64,000 nucleotides of DNA from Acetobacteraceae bacterium (lineage in GTDB: Bacteria > Pseudomonadota > Alphaproteobacteria > Acetobacterales > Acetobacteraceae), in assembly GCA_022842185.1 (NCBI GenBank), contig JALHQB010000001.1, positions 62,001 through 126,000 of the forward strand, given 5' to 3'. Below, piece after piece: positions 49,203 through 57,059 of this stretch (positions are counted from its first letter, which is position 1; each line of letters opens with the position of its first letter). The notes under the pieces are model-generated. The model searched no databases, was not told where the DNA came from, and saw only the letters and a program-made list of their open reading frames with translations. The translations under genes and the position numbers were made by a program.

Positions 49203-50051
49203 ATGACGGACGCCAACATCCTGATCACGCAGCAATCACGCAGTGCCGGCGATTCCTGGCGTCCCGCCGTGGCGGCCCGATGTCCGTGTCGGGTGCGGTG
49301 GCTCGGCAGCTTTGGAGCCGCGGCGGTACTGCTTGCGGGGCTCGTGGCCCTGCCGCCACGCGGACTGGCGCAGACAGTCGCGCCAGGCTCTCCCGCAGCG
49401 CGTTCGGCCGATGCCCGGCCGCCGGCGGCCAGCATCGACACGCGCCTGCGCCGGATCGAAGAAAGCATCGGCGGACTCGATGAACGGCTGCGCCGCGCGG
49501 AGGACCCGCCGGCCGGCATCGCAGCAGCTTCGACCGAACGTCTGACCCTGGCGCTGCTGCATCTGGAAACGGTGGTGGGGACCGGCCGGCCGTGGCTGCG
49601 CGAATGGCAATTGATCCTGGCGCTGGACGGCGCGGCAGTGGTCCCGCCGGTGTATCTGGAGGTGTTGGGCAGCCACGCATCGCGCGGGCTGCCCTCGGCC
49701 CGTGAGCTGACCGAACGGTTCGAGGCGCTGGCGCCGGCCATCGCCGCGCGGGCGGCGTCGGACCGCGAGCTTCTTGATCGCGGGATGGCCTTGGTGCGAT
49801 CGACCATGGCGGGGATCGGGCTCGCTTCCCCCGCCGAACCGGGGATTGTGGAGACGGCACTGGCCAGCATCCGCGATCACCTGCGGCGCGACGAGCTAGC
49901 CGCCGCGCTGGCCGAAGTCGCCACGCTGGGCGAGGAACAGCAGGTCCTGCTGTCGGGGTGGCTGGCGCAACTGCGCGCACGGGTTGCGGTGGAACAGTCG
50001 CTGCAGGAGGCGATCCTCGCACTGCTGTCCGGCCGGGGGCGGCAGGGATGA
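49203..50051 (+). CDS. Mitofilin-like exported or membrane-anchored protein, paralogue 2
   Basis: A 282-residue protein with a basic N-terminus, a hydrophobic segment (about residues 35-52, FGAAAVLLAGLVALPP), a short coiled coil (IDTRLRRIEESIGGLDERLRRAE), and a helical domain LALLHLETVVGTGRPWLREWQLILA...GLPSARELTERFEALAPAIAAR matching the mitofilin C-terminal pattern. This domain resembles that of the preceding gene, so the two are paralogues. Its stop overlaps the next start (ATGA). Role inferred: envelope organisation. Confidence 0.68.
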   Translation: MTDANILITQQSRSAGDSWRPAVAARCPCRVRWLGSFGAAAVLLAGLVALPPRGLAQTVAPGSPAARSADARPPAASIDTRLRRIEESIGGLDERLRRAEDPPAGIAAASTERLTLALLHLETVVGTGRPWLREWQLILALDGAAVVPPVYLEVLGSHASRGLPSARELTERFEALAPAIAARAASDRELLDRGMALVRSTMAGIGLASPAEPGIVETALASIRDHLRRDELAAALAEVATLGEEQQVLLSGWLAQLRARVAVEQSLQEAILALLSGRGRQG

Positions 50052-51148
50052 CGGCGATGCTGGGTCTGCTACCGCGCCTCAGCCGGCGCATCGCACTGTG
50101 CGGTGCGGTGATGGGCGGCGCCGCCGCGTGGTGTGCTGATGCGCGCGCCCAGGTCATGACGGGCATCCTGCGGGACCGGCTGACCATCGTCGCCGCGACG
50201 AATGCCGAACGGATCACCGCGCTTCTCGCGCAGGGCTTCGCGGAACGACACCCTGAAGTGCCCAGGCCGGAGATTCAGGGCCTCCCCACGTCACGCGCGG
50301 TGGAGATGTTCTGCGCCGGAACTGGGGTGGCGATGGCGGACATGCTGGTGACGACGCGGCGGCTATCCTCTGCCGCGCGTGACCTGTGTGCGGCCAATGG
50401 TGTCGAGGAAGCGGTCGAGCTGCGGCTCGGGCTGGGTGCCGCGGTGCTGGCCGTCCGGCGCGGCGATGCGCAGCCGAACCTGACCTCGCGCCAGGTCTAT
50501 GAAGCATTGGCCGCCGAGACCGCGCCTGAACGCAGCTTCGAACGCAACCGGGCCACCACCTGGAACCAATTATCGGCAACCCTGCCGGCCGAACAGATCC
50601 GCTTCATGCTGCCCGCCACGGGGACCGGCCTGCGTGAGATCTTCGAAGATACCGTGCTGGAGGCAGGCTGCCGTCCCGTCCGCCAGATCCGCCTGATCTT
50701 CGAGGCTGACGTCCGGCGCGAGAAATGCGTCACGCTGCGCGCCGATGGCCGCGTCATCGAACTCGCCGCCGCCGAGATACCCGTGCGGCTGGTCGCCAGC
50801 CAGCGCGGCACCATCGCCGTCACATCCTTCGAGGAACTGACGCGCAGCGGCGGCAACCTGGTCGCCCTGCCGCTGGACGGCGTGCTGCCGACACGCGCCT
50901 CGATCGCGTCGCGTGACTACGAAGCGACGCGCCTCGTCTTTCTCTATGCCAAGCGCCAGCATGCGCGCAGCCGGGGCGGGGTGGGGGTGGTGCGCGGCAT
51001 CGCCGAATTCCTCGCCGAAGCGAGCAGTGAGGCCGCAGTCGGGCCGGCGGGCTATCTCGGCCAGGCCGGGCTGGTGCCGCTGCCGACCGCCGAGCGCGTG
51101 GCGCAGCGCATCACGGCCGAACGCATGACCGTGATCCGCACGCGATGA
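50048..51148 (+). CDS. PstS-like periplasmic substrate-binding protein
   Basis: A 366-residue protein with a signal peptide ending near WCADARAQ and a type II periplasmic binding fold like PstS/PBP_like_2: RLTIVAATNAERITALLAQGFAERHPEVPRPEIQG, DMLVTTRRLSSAARDLC, PERSFERNRATTWNQLS, PATGTGLREIFEDTVLEAGC, and VRLVASQRGTIAVTSFEEL. No pstABC genes adjoin. It overlaps both neighbours by ATGA, so it belongs to the envelope cluster and may act as a sensor or scaffold rather than a transporter component. Confidence 0.82.
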   Translation: MTAMLGLLPRLSRRIALCGAVMGGAAAWCADARAQVMTGILRDRLTIVAATNAERITALLAQGFAERHPEVPRPEIQGLPTSRAVEMFCAGTGVAMADMLVTTRRLSSAARDLCAANGVEEAVELRLGLGAAVLAVRRGDAQPNLTSRQVYEALAAETAPERSFERNRATTWNQLSATLPAEQIRFMLPATGTGLREIFEDTVLEAGCRPVRQIRLIFEADVRREKCVTLRADGRVIELAAAEIPVRLVASQRGTIAVTSFEELTRSGGNLVALPLDGVLPTRASIASRDYEATRLVFLYAKRQHARSRGGVGVVRGIAEFLAEASSEAAVGPAGYLGQAGLVPLPTAERVAQRITAERMTVIRTR

Positions 51149-51912
51149 AACCCCCCGCATCCGGAGCGATGAGAATGAGCCTGCGCCTCGCCGCCCATCT
51201 TCTTGTCCTGGCCGCGCTTTGGGCCGGGCCGACAGCCCCGGCATTGGCGCGTTCGGGCGTGACCGAACAGCCGCCGCAGCGTTCGGTCGTGACGCTGCCG
51301 CTGCAGGACCTGCCGCCGGCGGATACGCTGTTCGACCGGATGGGTCGCATGTGGGATGGCGTCTTCGGGCTGTTCTCCTCGGGCAGCGGTTCGGCCGCCC
51401 CGGTGCGACTGGGCGCGGATACGCTCCCGGGACGGGCGCAGCAGCGCGATGATTTCGTGACGCTGATGGAGGCCGCCGGCTATGGCCTGCGGGAGATCGA
51501 GACCTCGATCGGACTGATACCGTCCTCCCGGCTGACCTTTGGCCAGGCGCGGGAGCTGACCGATTCCGACCGCGAGGCGATTGAACGGCTTCTCGATCGC
51601 CATGCGCTGCGACAGGGCGGGCCATTGTCACGCGTGCAGCGCGCCATTGTCGGCGCCGTGCTCGGCGCTTCCGAGATCGGTGACTTCACAGTGGAGCGCG
51701 TCGAGATCGACCTCTATCCGCTGCCGCAGATCAAGCTGTCGCTGGTGCCGCGCGATGCGCCGATGTCCGCGGAGGCCGGCCGGCTGATGCGTTCGATCGA
51801 CCGGTTGAGCGAGCGGATGCAGGCGCCCACGGCGCTGCATGGCGAAACGGAATTGCAGACACGACGTGGCGCACCACCGGTACGTGCCGTGGGTGTGCAG
51901 GTGATGCACTGA
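51145..51912 (+). CDS. Hypothetical exported protein
   Basis: A 255-residue protein with a signal peptide (cleavage after PALAR) and a mostly helical mature part: FDRMGRMWDGVFGLF, a basic-acidic region DDFVTLMEAAGYGLREIETSIGLIPSSRLTFGQARELTDSDREAIERLLDRH and a strand-rich VERVEIDLYPLPQIKLSLVP. The tail is basic. It is coupled to the PstS-like gene by ATGA. I do not recognise the family. Confidence 0.7.
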   Translation: MKPPASGAMRMSLRLAAHLLVLAALWAGPTAPALARSGVTEQPPQRSVVTLPLQDLPPADTLFDRMGRMWDGVFGLFSSGSGSAAPVRLGADTLPGRAQQRDDFVTLMEAAGYGLREIETSIGLIPSSRLTFGQARELTDSDREAIERLLDRHALRQGGPLSRVQRAIVGAVLGASEIGDFTVERVEIDLYPLPQIKLSLVPRDAPMSAEAGRLMRSIDRLSERMQAPTALHGETELQTRRGAPPVRAVGVQVMH

Positions 51913-51967
51913 ATCCGCGCAAAGCGCGCGGTACTCGAACAGCCGCCTCCAGAATAGAGGATCGACG

Positions 51968-52402
51968 ATGTCCATGATGGAAGGACCCGACGCCGCGCGC
52001 TTCGGGGAATTGGTGCGGCTGCATACGCAGGGCCGCCGCTTCCTAGACCGGGAGGAGGAACGCCGGCTGCTTGAGGAAGGCGTCACGCGGTATCGTCTGC
52101 GGCTCGATGAAGCGCGGGGGATCGTGCGTTCCGCGGCGGCCGAGGGTGAGATGTCGCTCGAGCATGAGGTGAACGCCTCGGCGGCGCAGCTGCTCAAGAC
52201 CCTCGCGGACCGGCGCAGCCGCATCGCGCGCAAGGATTTCGACAAGACGGTCGCCTTCTATCGTGCCCGCGCAGGGCGCAACCTGACATCGATGGACGCG
52301 CAGCGTCGCGTCAAACGGCTGATGGAGGAATCGGAGCTGAAGCCGGCCCGCAGCGGACGCATCATCCGCACGCGGCGCTGGTATCGCCAGATCGGCGAGT
52401 GA
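51968..52402 (+). CDS. Stand-alone helical domain protein, shared with the carbonic-anhydrase-like protein
   Basis: A 144-residue soluble, highly charged helical protein. Its body (residues about 11-140) resembles the C-terminus of the carbonic-anhydrase-like protein at 55318: ELVRL-x-T, EERRLLEEGV against QERDLLATGV, ADRRSRIARKDF against ADARGRIGRSDV, and a shared YR-x2-AG. The same order and spacing imply common ancestry. No enzyme motif is visible. It may be a cytosolic adaptor or an assembly domain for the cluster. Family not recognised. Confidence 0.72.
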   Translation: MSMMEGPDAARFGELVRLHTQGRRFLDREEERRLLEEGVTRYRLRLDEARGIVRSAAAEGEMSLEHEVNASAAQLLKTLADRRSRIARKDFDKTVAFYRARAGRNLTSMDAQRRVKRLMEESELKPARSGRIIRTRRWYRQIGE

Positions 52403-52438
52403 CGACAGCCCCATTCTTCCTTCATCGGAGAGACAGCC

Positions 52439-53239
52439 ATGGATTTCCTGATGGCGCAGGAGATCGCGGCCCTGCCGACCGCGATCGGTGCAATCGTGGC
52501 GATCGGCGTGCCGGCGCTGATCGCGATGTCCGTCGGGACGGTGATGTTCGCGGTGTTCACCCCGCAGGAACTCGCCGCCAACAGCTTGATCGGGTCGGTC
52601 AAGTTCAGTTTCGTTGTCGAGGTGTACGCGGTGGTCGCCGCGCTGACGCTGGTGGGCGGCTGGGACATCTACAAGACGTCCCGCGATACCCTGCAGAAGG
52701 AAAGCGGCGCGCTGTACATGCTGGCGCATGCCGTCGATACCTATGGTGGGGCAGACCACGCGGATACGCGGCTGCTGATGCGCGCGGCCATCCGTGGCTA
52801 TGCCGAGGCGGTGGTCGCCTATGACTGGCCGCGCCTGGTGCATGGCGCGGGGACAGGCAGTTCGGATGAAGCCTTCACGCGGCTGTCGCGCGCCTTCTTC
52901 GATGCCGACCCTGTCACCCCGGCGCAGCAGGCGCTGGCGCAGAACACGGTGGCTTGGGTCGCGCAGGTCGCGGAAGCGCGAATCGATCGTCTGTCCGTCG
53001 GTACGCGGACCATATCGCTGCTGATCTGGACGCTGATCCTGACGGTATCGGTGTCGGTCCTGGTGTTCCAATGGTTCATCGGCAGCGGTAGCCAATGGGT
53101 CCATTACAGCATGGGTGCCGTGATCTCGATCATCGTCGGCAGCGTGCTGCTGGTGTCGCTGAAACTCGCATTTCCCTTCGTGGGGGACGATCCGCTGCTG
53201 TCGCCGCGGCCGTTCTTCCTGCTGATGGATATCCGCTAA
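52439..53239 (+). CDS. DUF4239/bestrophin-like membrane protein
   Basis: A 266-residue membrane protein: two N-terminal helices (about residues 12-38 and 52-78, FSFVVEVYAVVAALTLVGGWDIY), a cytosolic helical region (SRDTLQKESGALYMLAHAVDTYGG to YAEAVVAYDW), and two C-terminal helices (about 201-222, 228-250) ending in KLAFPFVGDDPLLSPRPFFLLM. This is the architecture of DUF4239 proteins, which are remote relatives of bestrophin anion channels. Bestrophin-like proteins are known to carry chloride or bicarbonate. A carbonic-anhydrase-like gene is 2 kb downstream. Confidence 0.72.
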   Translation: MDFLMAQEIAALPTAIGAIVAIGVPALIAMSVGTVMFAVFTPQELAANSLIGSVKFSFVVEVYAVVAALTLVGGWDIYKTSRDTLQKESGALYMLAHAVDTYGGADHADTRLLMRAAIRGYAEAVVAYDWPRLVHGAGTGSSDEAFTRLSRAFFDADPVTPAQQALAQNTVAWVAQVAEARIDRLSVGTRTISLLIWTLILTVSVSVLVFQWFIGSGSQWVHYSMGAVISIIVGSVLLVSLKLAFPFVGDDPLLSPRPFFLLMDIR

Positions 53240-53838
53240 TGCGCGCGCCGGGTGCCGTACCGCCAGCGCTGCAACGCGAGCAGCAGCAGCAGGAATATCC
53301 AGAAGCTGAGATGCGCCGCGATCCACACCGCCAGATGCGCGGCATAGCCGATCAGCAACGCGATCCAGGTGGCGAGCGTGACGAAGGCCAGCAACGCGCG
53401 CAGGCGGTTCCAGCCCTGCCAGAATCGCAGGGCCGCGAAGCAACCCAGCGCGATGGTCGCGGCCGAACACCAGGCCGCGACGATCATCGGCGCGCTACCA
53501 TCGCCGCGCAGGCCTGCCGCGAAAGCCGCGAAGGCCGTACCTTGCGGCAGCGCGTAATTGGCCAGGAAGTTCGGCAGATCGACCGTCCATGGCGAACCCT
53601 CGGCGAAGATCTGGCGGGGGGTGAAGGCGTCCAGATGCCCGGCACCGATCAGCAGCGTCGCGCCGCAGACCAGTCCCGCGAAGACGGCGCAGATGTGGAA
53701 GACCGGCACGGCCTCGGCATCGGGGGGCGCCAACAGGTTGAACTGTGCGGCGCCCAGCCGCATGGCCCCCAGCGCGATGGCCAGCGCCAGCAGCATCGCG
53801 GCGGCATCCAGGGCATAGGCAATCGTCGTCTCGGACAC
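53236..53838 (-). CDS. Hypothetical multi-pass membrane protein
   Basis: A 200-residue protein with five or six hydrophobic helices (about residues 8-26, 46-64, 97-112, 121-140, 150-165, 172-190) and no recognised motif. It is antisense to the surrounding cluster: its stop overlaps the end of the DUF4239 gene by four bases, and its start faces the next plus-strand gene, about 50 bases away. It could be an independent gene or an inserted cluster member. Confidence 0.65.
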   Translation of the reverse strand: MSETTIAYALDAAAMLLALAIALGAMRLGAAQFNLLAPPDAEAVPVFHICAVFAGLVCGATLLIGAGHLDAFTPRQIFAEGSPWTVDLPNFLANYALPQGTAFAAFAAGLRGDGSAPMIVAAWCSAATIALGCFAALRFWQGWNRLRALLAFVTLATWIALLIGYAAHLAVWIAAHLSFWIFLLLLLALQRWRYGTRRAH

Positions 53839-53880
53839 CCTGGCCGCTCTCGTTCCTGCTCGCCCAGCCTCCTAGCACGG

Positions 53881-54915
53881 ATCGCTATATGCGGCGTTAC
53901 CGCGCTGGCGCCGCTGCCTCTGCATGCACAAGGCCAGGCCGGTGCGATCGCCTTGGTCTTGCCGGATGGGCGCTGCCTGCTGCGGGTGACCACGCCGGAC
54001 TCTCTGGCCGCCACGATGGCCGGGCTGGATCGCGCGTCCCAGGATGCCGCGGGCCTGATGCGCCGCATCGCCGCCGACGCGGCCGCCGCGCGCTTCGCCC
54101 CCGCGCGGGAGAAGGTGCCCGCCTTCAGCGCCTGGGCCTTCGATTGGGTTCAGTCCTACGTCCATTCCTTCCGCATGCTGGGGGCGATGCTGCGCGGGGT
54201 CGCCGACAGTGCGGCCGATGGCGACGTGGTTGAGGCAGACGCGCTGGTGCAGCGGATGGGCGCGCCGATGCGCGCGGCCTTCCACGACCGTGTCCTGGCC
54301 CCGGCCGGCCTGGCGGAAGGGCTGGCCGGCGATCTCGCCAATGCCGGCGCAATGCTCGAAGTGATCTGGGCGCGCGGCCTGGTCGATGCGACGCGCCCGA
54401 TCCGTGACGCGCGGGCGGCCGCCGCCTCACCCGCGCCGCCCCGGCTCGACCTCCAGGCCGCGATCGCTGGGCTTGCGGTCGAAGTCGCGGAGGGCACCGG
54501 CGCCCTGGGCGGTGGCGTGGGGTCGGAACCCGGGTCCGATCCGACCTCCATCTTCGTCCATTCCATGCGGCCGATGGCCGCGCGGTTGAGCGCCGTGGCC
54601 CTGCGCGCCAGCGAGGCCGGTTCCTTGCTGGCCGCCGGCGGGGCGGTCGGCTTCGCTATGGGTGGTGCGACCGGCCTGGTGGTCGGCACCGCCAGCGGCG
54701 TCGGGCTGTACTGGGCGATCGACTGGGGTTTCAACCGGGTCGATGCGGCGCTGAACCGCAGCGACTTTGAGGCGCGGGCGCTCGACGCCATCGACCGTGC
54801 GGAGACAGCCTTCGTGGCCGCGCTGGATCGCGCGGCGACGGCAGCCATCACCCGCCGCCATCCGGGCGTGTCCGGCGCAGCGGTGGGCTGCCCGGCCGGA
54901 CGCGGGGGGCGGTGA
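53881..54915 (+). CDS. Hypothetical exported protein with C-terminal membrane-active segment; start codon unresolved
   Basis: About 340 residues with a signal-like N-terminus (IAICGVTALAPLPLHAQG) and a mature helical body: DSLAATMAGLDRASQDAAGLMRRIAADAA, then a long amphipathic region and a glycine-rich hydrophobic stretch (GSLLAAGGAVGFAMGGATGLVVGTASGVGLYWAIDW). No ATG, GTG or TTG occurs in frame before the signal; the first in-frame TTG is at 53953, inside the mature domain. Start position 53881 is therefore a placeholder. One base separates its stop from the next start. Family not recognised. Confidence 0.6.
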   Translation: MAICGVTALAPLPLHAQGQAGAIALVLPDGRCLLRVTTPDSLAATMAGLDRASQDAAGLMRRIAADAAAARFAPAREKVPAFSAWAFDWVQSYVHSFRMLGAMLRGVADSAADGDVVEADALVQRMGAPMRAAFHDRVLAPAGLAEGLAGDLANAGAMLEVIWARGLVDATRPIRDARAAAASPAPPRLDLQAAIAGLAVEVAEGTGALGGGVGSEPGSDPTSIFVHSMRPMAARLSAVALRASEAGSLLAAGGAVGFAMGGATGLVVGTASGVGLYWAIDWGFNRVDAALNRSDFEARALDAIDRAETAFVAALDRAATAAITRRHPGVSGAAVGCPAGRGGR

Positions 54916-54916
54916 C

Positions 54917-55321
54917 GTGCATTTCGATTGGAAAGGCGCGCTGGCGCGGGTCCTGTTCAGCCTGTTCATCGTCTTCGCCGTCTACAACCCCAGCGGCCGG
55001 TCGTATTGGCATTGGCTGTGGGACGGCCATGGTCATTTCTGGCCGAAGGTGACCGTCGGGTTGATGCTGCTGATGGTGCACGCGGCCATCATCGCCACGC
55101 TGTTCGGTGCGCTCGGGCGCCGTGGCGTGGCGCTGGTGACGGTCGCGGTGCTGTCGGCCTGGGTCACCGTCGCGCGGCTGACCGACCTGGACACCGTCAG
55201 CATGGAGGGCCTCGCCATCATGCCGCTCGGCGTCATCAGCCTTGTCTATGCCGCCGGGCTCTCCTGGTCGCTGATCCATCACCGCCTGGCCGGCATCACC
55301 CATGTCGAGGTGCTCAAATGA
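54917..55321 (+). CDS. DUF6524-like small membrane protein
   Basis: A 134-residue protein with about four membrane helices (residues ~8-24, 47-66, 70-88, 100-120) and a conserved aromatic loop VYNPSGRSYWHWLWDGHGHFWPK, which I recall from the DUF6524 family of integral membrane proteins. The start is GTG, one base after the previous stop; an ATG is not available in frame. Its stop overlaps the carbonic-anhydrase-like gene (ATGA). Function unknown. Confidence 0.75.
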   Translation: MHFDWKGALARVLFSLFIVFAVYNPSGRSYWHWLWDGHGHFWPKVTVGLMLLMVHAAIIATLFGALGRRGVALVTVAVLSAWVTVARLTDLDTVSMEGLAIMPLGVISLVYAAGLSWSLIHHRLAGITHVEVLK

Positions 55322-56229
55322 CAGCCAATGTGAATGCGCCTTCGGTCGCCGATACCTTCGTCGTGTCCTGCATCGATCCACGCTTCGTGGAGGAACCGGC
55401 GCTGCTGCTGCGCGCGCTGGGTCGGGCCGGCCGGTACAGTGAAATGCGGATCGCCGGTGCCGCGCTGGCCGCCGTGAATGATGCGCAGCCCGCCTGGAGC
55501 ACCGCGCTGTGGGACAACCTCGCGGCGTCGCGGCAACTGCATGGCGTGCGGCGGGTCACCTTCCTCAATCACCGCGACTGCGGGGCGGTGAATGCCTGGG
55601 CCGGGCGCAAGCTGTCGGCGAACCCGCAGGACGAGTTGCAGGTGCATACCGACTTGCTGAACCGCGCGGCCGCGGAGGTGCGCCGCCGTCACCCCGACAT
55701 GGAGGTCGAGATCAAGCTGATGGACCTGGATGGGTCCGTGCAGATCCTGCCGTGTCAGCATTGCGCGCCACAAGGATTGCGCGCGGAGGCTGTCGCCCCG
55801 CCATCGCGTCCCGCCAATCCCGACGCCTTCGCCGAGCTGGTGCGGTTGCGCACGGCCCCCGGCGCGCAGCTTACGGAAGCGCAGGAACGCGATCTGCTGG
55901 CGACCGGCGTGCGGGAGCATGGCCTGACGGCCGCGGTGGCACGGCAGCTTCGCGCGCAGCATGGCGGGGCGGGCGGTGCCGCGGCCGAGCGCGACATCGA
56001 AGCCTTCCTGTCATCCCGCGCCGATGCGCGCGGGCGGATCGGCCGGTCGGATGTGACCGCGGCCGCGCGGCTGTATCGCCGCCTGGCCGGGGGCAGCGTC
56101 GCAGATCGGGACGCGCAGGCGCGGGCGGCGCGCGTCGCGTCCGGCGCCGGGCTGGAACCGCGGGCGGAAGGCGTCTGGCCATTCCGTTCCGAAGCATGGT
56201 TCCATCGGTTGACGGCGGCGCCTGCCTGA
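55318..56229 (+). CDS. Beta-carbonic-anhydrase-like protein with a C-terminal helical domain
   Basis: A 303-residue two-domain protein. Residues 1-165 carry the beta-CA zinc motifs: Cys18-x-Asp20-x-Arg22 (SCIDPRF) and His85-x2-Cys88 (NHRDCG), with 67 residues between them, and a RIAGA strand replacing RNAG. Residues about 175-303 are a charged helical domain shared with the stand-alone protein at 51968. Beta-CAs interconvert CO2 and bicarbonate; the divergence of the RNAG region leaves activity uncertain. It is coupled by ATGA to the small membrane protein upstream, and DUF4239/bestrophin-like protein is in the same cluster. Confidence 0.8.
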   Translation: MTANVNAPSVADTFVVSCIDPRFVEEPALLLRALGRAGRYSEMRIAGAALAAVNDAQPAWSTALWDNLAASRQLHGVRRVTFLNHRDCGAVNAWAGRKLSANPQDELQVHTDLLNRAAAEVRRRHPDMEVEIKLMDLDGSVQILPCQHCAPQGLRAEAVAPPSRPANPDAFAELVRLRTAPGAQLTEAQERDLLATGVREHGLTAAVARQLRAQHGGAGGAAAERDIEAFLSSRADARGRIGRSDVTAAARLYRRLAGGSVADRDAQARAARVASGAGLEPRAEGVWPFRSEAWFHRLTAAPA

Positions 56230-56236
56230 AGCGGAT

Positions 56237-56265
56237 CGCGCCTGACTGGCCTCCAGCCAGGCGCG
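56237..56265. repeat. Palindromic hairpin repeat, copy 2
   Basis: A 13-bp inverted repeat (CGCGCCTGACTGG with CCAGCCAGGCGCG, one mismatch, three-base loop) after the carbonic-anhydrase-like gene. It is closely related to copies at 23564-23591 and 61316-61343. Probably a bidirectional terminator. Confidence 0.65.
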
Positions 56266-56330
56266 TGAGGATGCTCGATCAGGCAAGGGCGTAGAGCCAT
56301 CTGCGCCAACGCGGTCTGACGCAGAACGCT

Positions 56331-57059
56331 TTAGCTGGGCGCGCGGGCCTGCGCTTCGGTGCACAGGCGCACCCGGTGTTCCAGATACGCGTCGCGCACC
56401 GCGTCGTAATCCGTGCCGGTCGGCTGCGCGGCATCGAAGTTCCGCGCCATGGCAAGGGCGGCGACATCGCTCAGCGCCTCGATGGCGATCAGCATCCCCA
56501 GGGACGGCACGGCGCCGACGAAGGGGATCACCATGGCGAAGATGATCACGTTGGACGCCGTGAGGTCGGCCAGCCCGTCGCGTGTCGTGCGCGGCCCCAT
56601 CACCGGCAGGACGAAGAACGGCCCGGCCGAAACCCCGCGCACGCACAGCGCGGTGCCGATATCGATCAACGGCACATCGATGCCACGTTCCGTCGCGCGG
56701 TCCACATACCCGGCGTAGCCGGCGACCAGGTTGATGCCGACGCGCTGCAACTGCCGGCCCGCTAGGTCGTAGCGGCCGGTGATGGCATGCCCCATCGCGC
56801 TGAGCGGTTCATTGACCGTGTTATGCAGGACATTGAGCAGCCCGGTTTGCACGGAAGGTGGCAGGCGCAGCATGTCCGGCACGGCGTCGATCACCACCTG
56901 CGCGGCTTCCTCGATATCGTGGTTGAGGCTGAACACGGCGCGGTTGAAGCGTTCCCGCAGCGATTGTTCCTGCGCCAGCGCAGGCAGCGGCACCAGCAGC
57001 AGCGCGACGGCGACAGCGAAGGCGCGCTGGCGCGCGACCATGCACAGCAGCGCCGTCAT
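56331..57059 (-). CDS. MlaA/VacJ-family lipid-transport protein without a lipobox
   Basis: A 242-residue MlaA-like protein: RFNRAVFSLNHDIEEAAQ, LNVLHNTVNEPLSAMGHAITGRYDLAGRQLQR, and GPFFVLPVMGPRTTRDGLADLTAS are family signatures. MlaA removes surface-exposed phospholipids from the outer membrane. It has an ordinary signal peptide (VPLPALAQ) and no Cys at the cleavage site, so unlike E. coli MlaA it is not a lipoprotein. Its start overlaps the stop of the PH-like gene (ATGA), which suggests joint function in the envelope. Confidence 0.88.
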   Translation of the reverse strand: MTALLCMVARQRAFAVAVALLLVPLPALAQEQSLRERFNRAVFSLNHDIEEAAQVVIDAVPDMLRLPPSVQTGLLNVLHNTVNEPLSAMGHAITGRYDLAGRQLQRVGINLVAGYAGYVDRATERGIDVPLIDIGTALCVRGVSAGPFFVLPVMGPRTTRDGLADLTASNVIIFAMVIPFVGAVPSLGMLIAIEALSDVAALAMARNFDAAQPTGTDYDAVRDAYLEHRVRLCTEAQARAPS

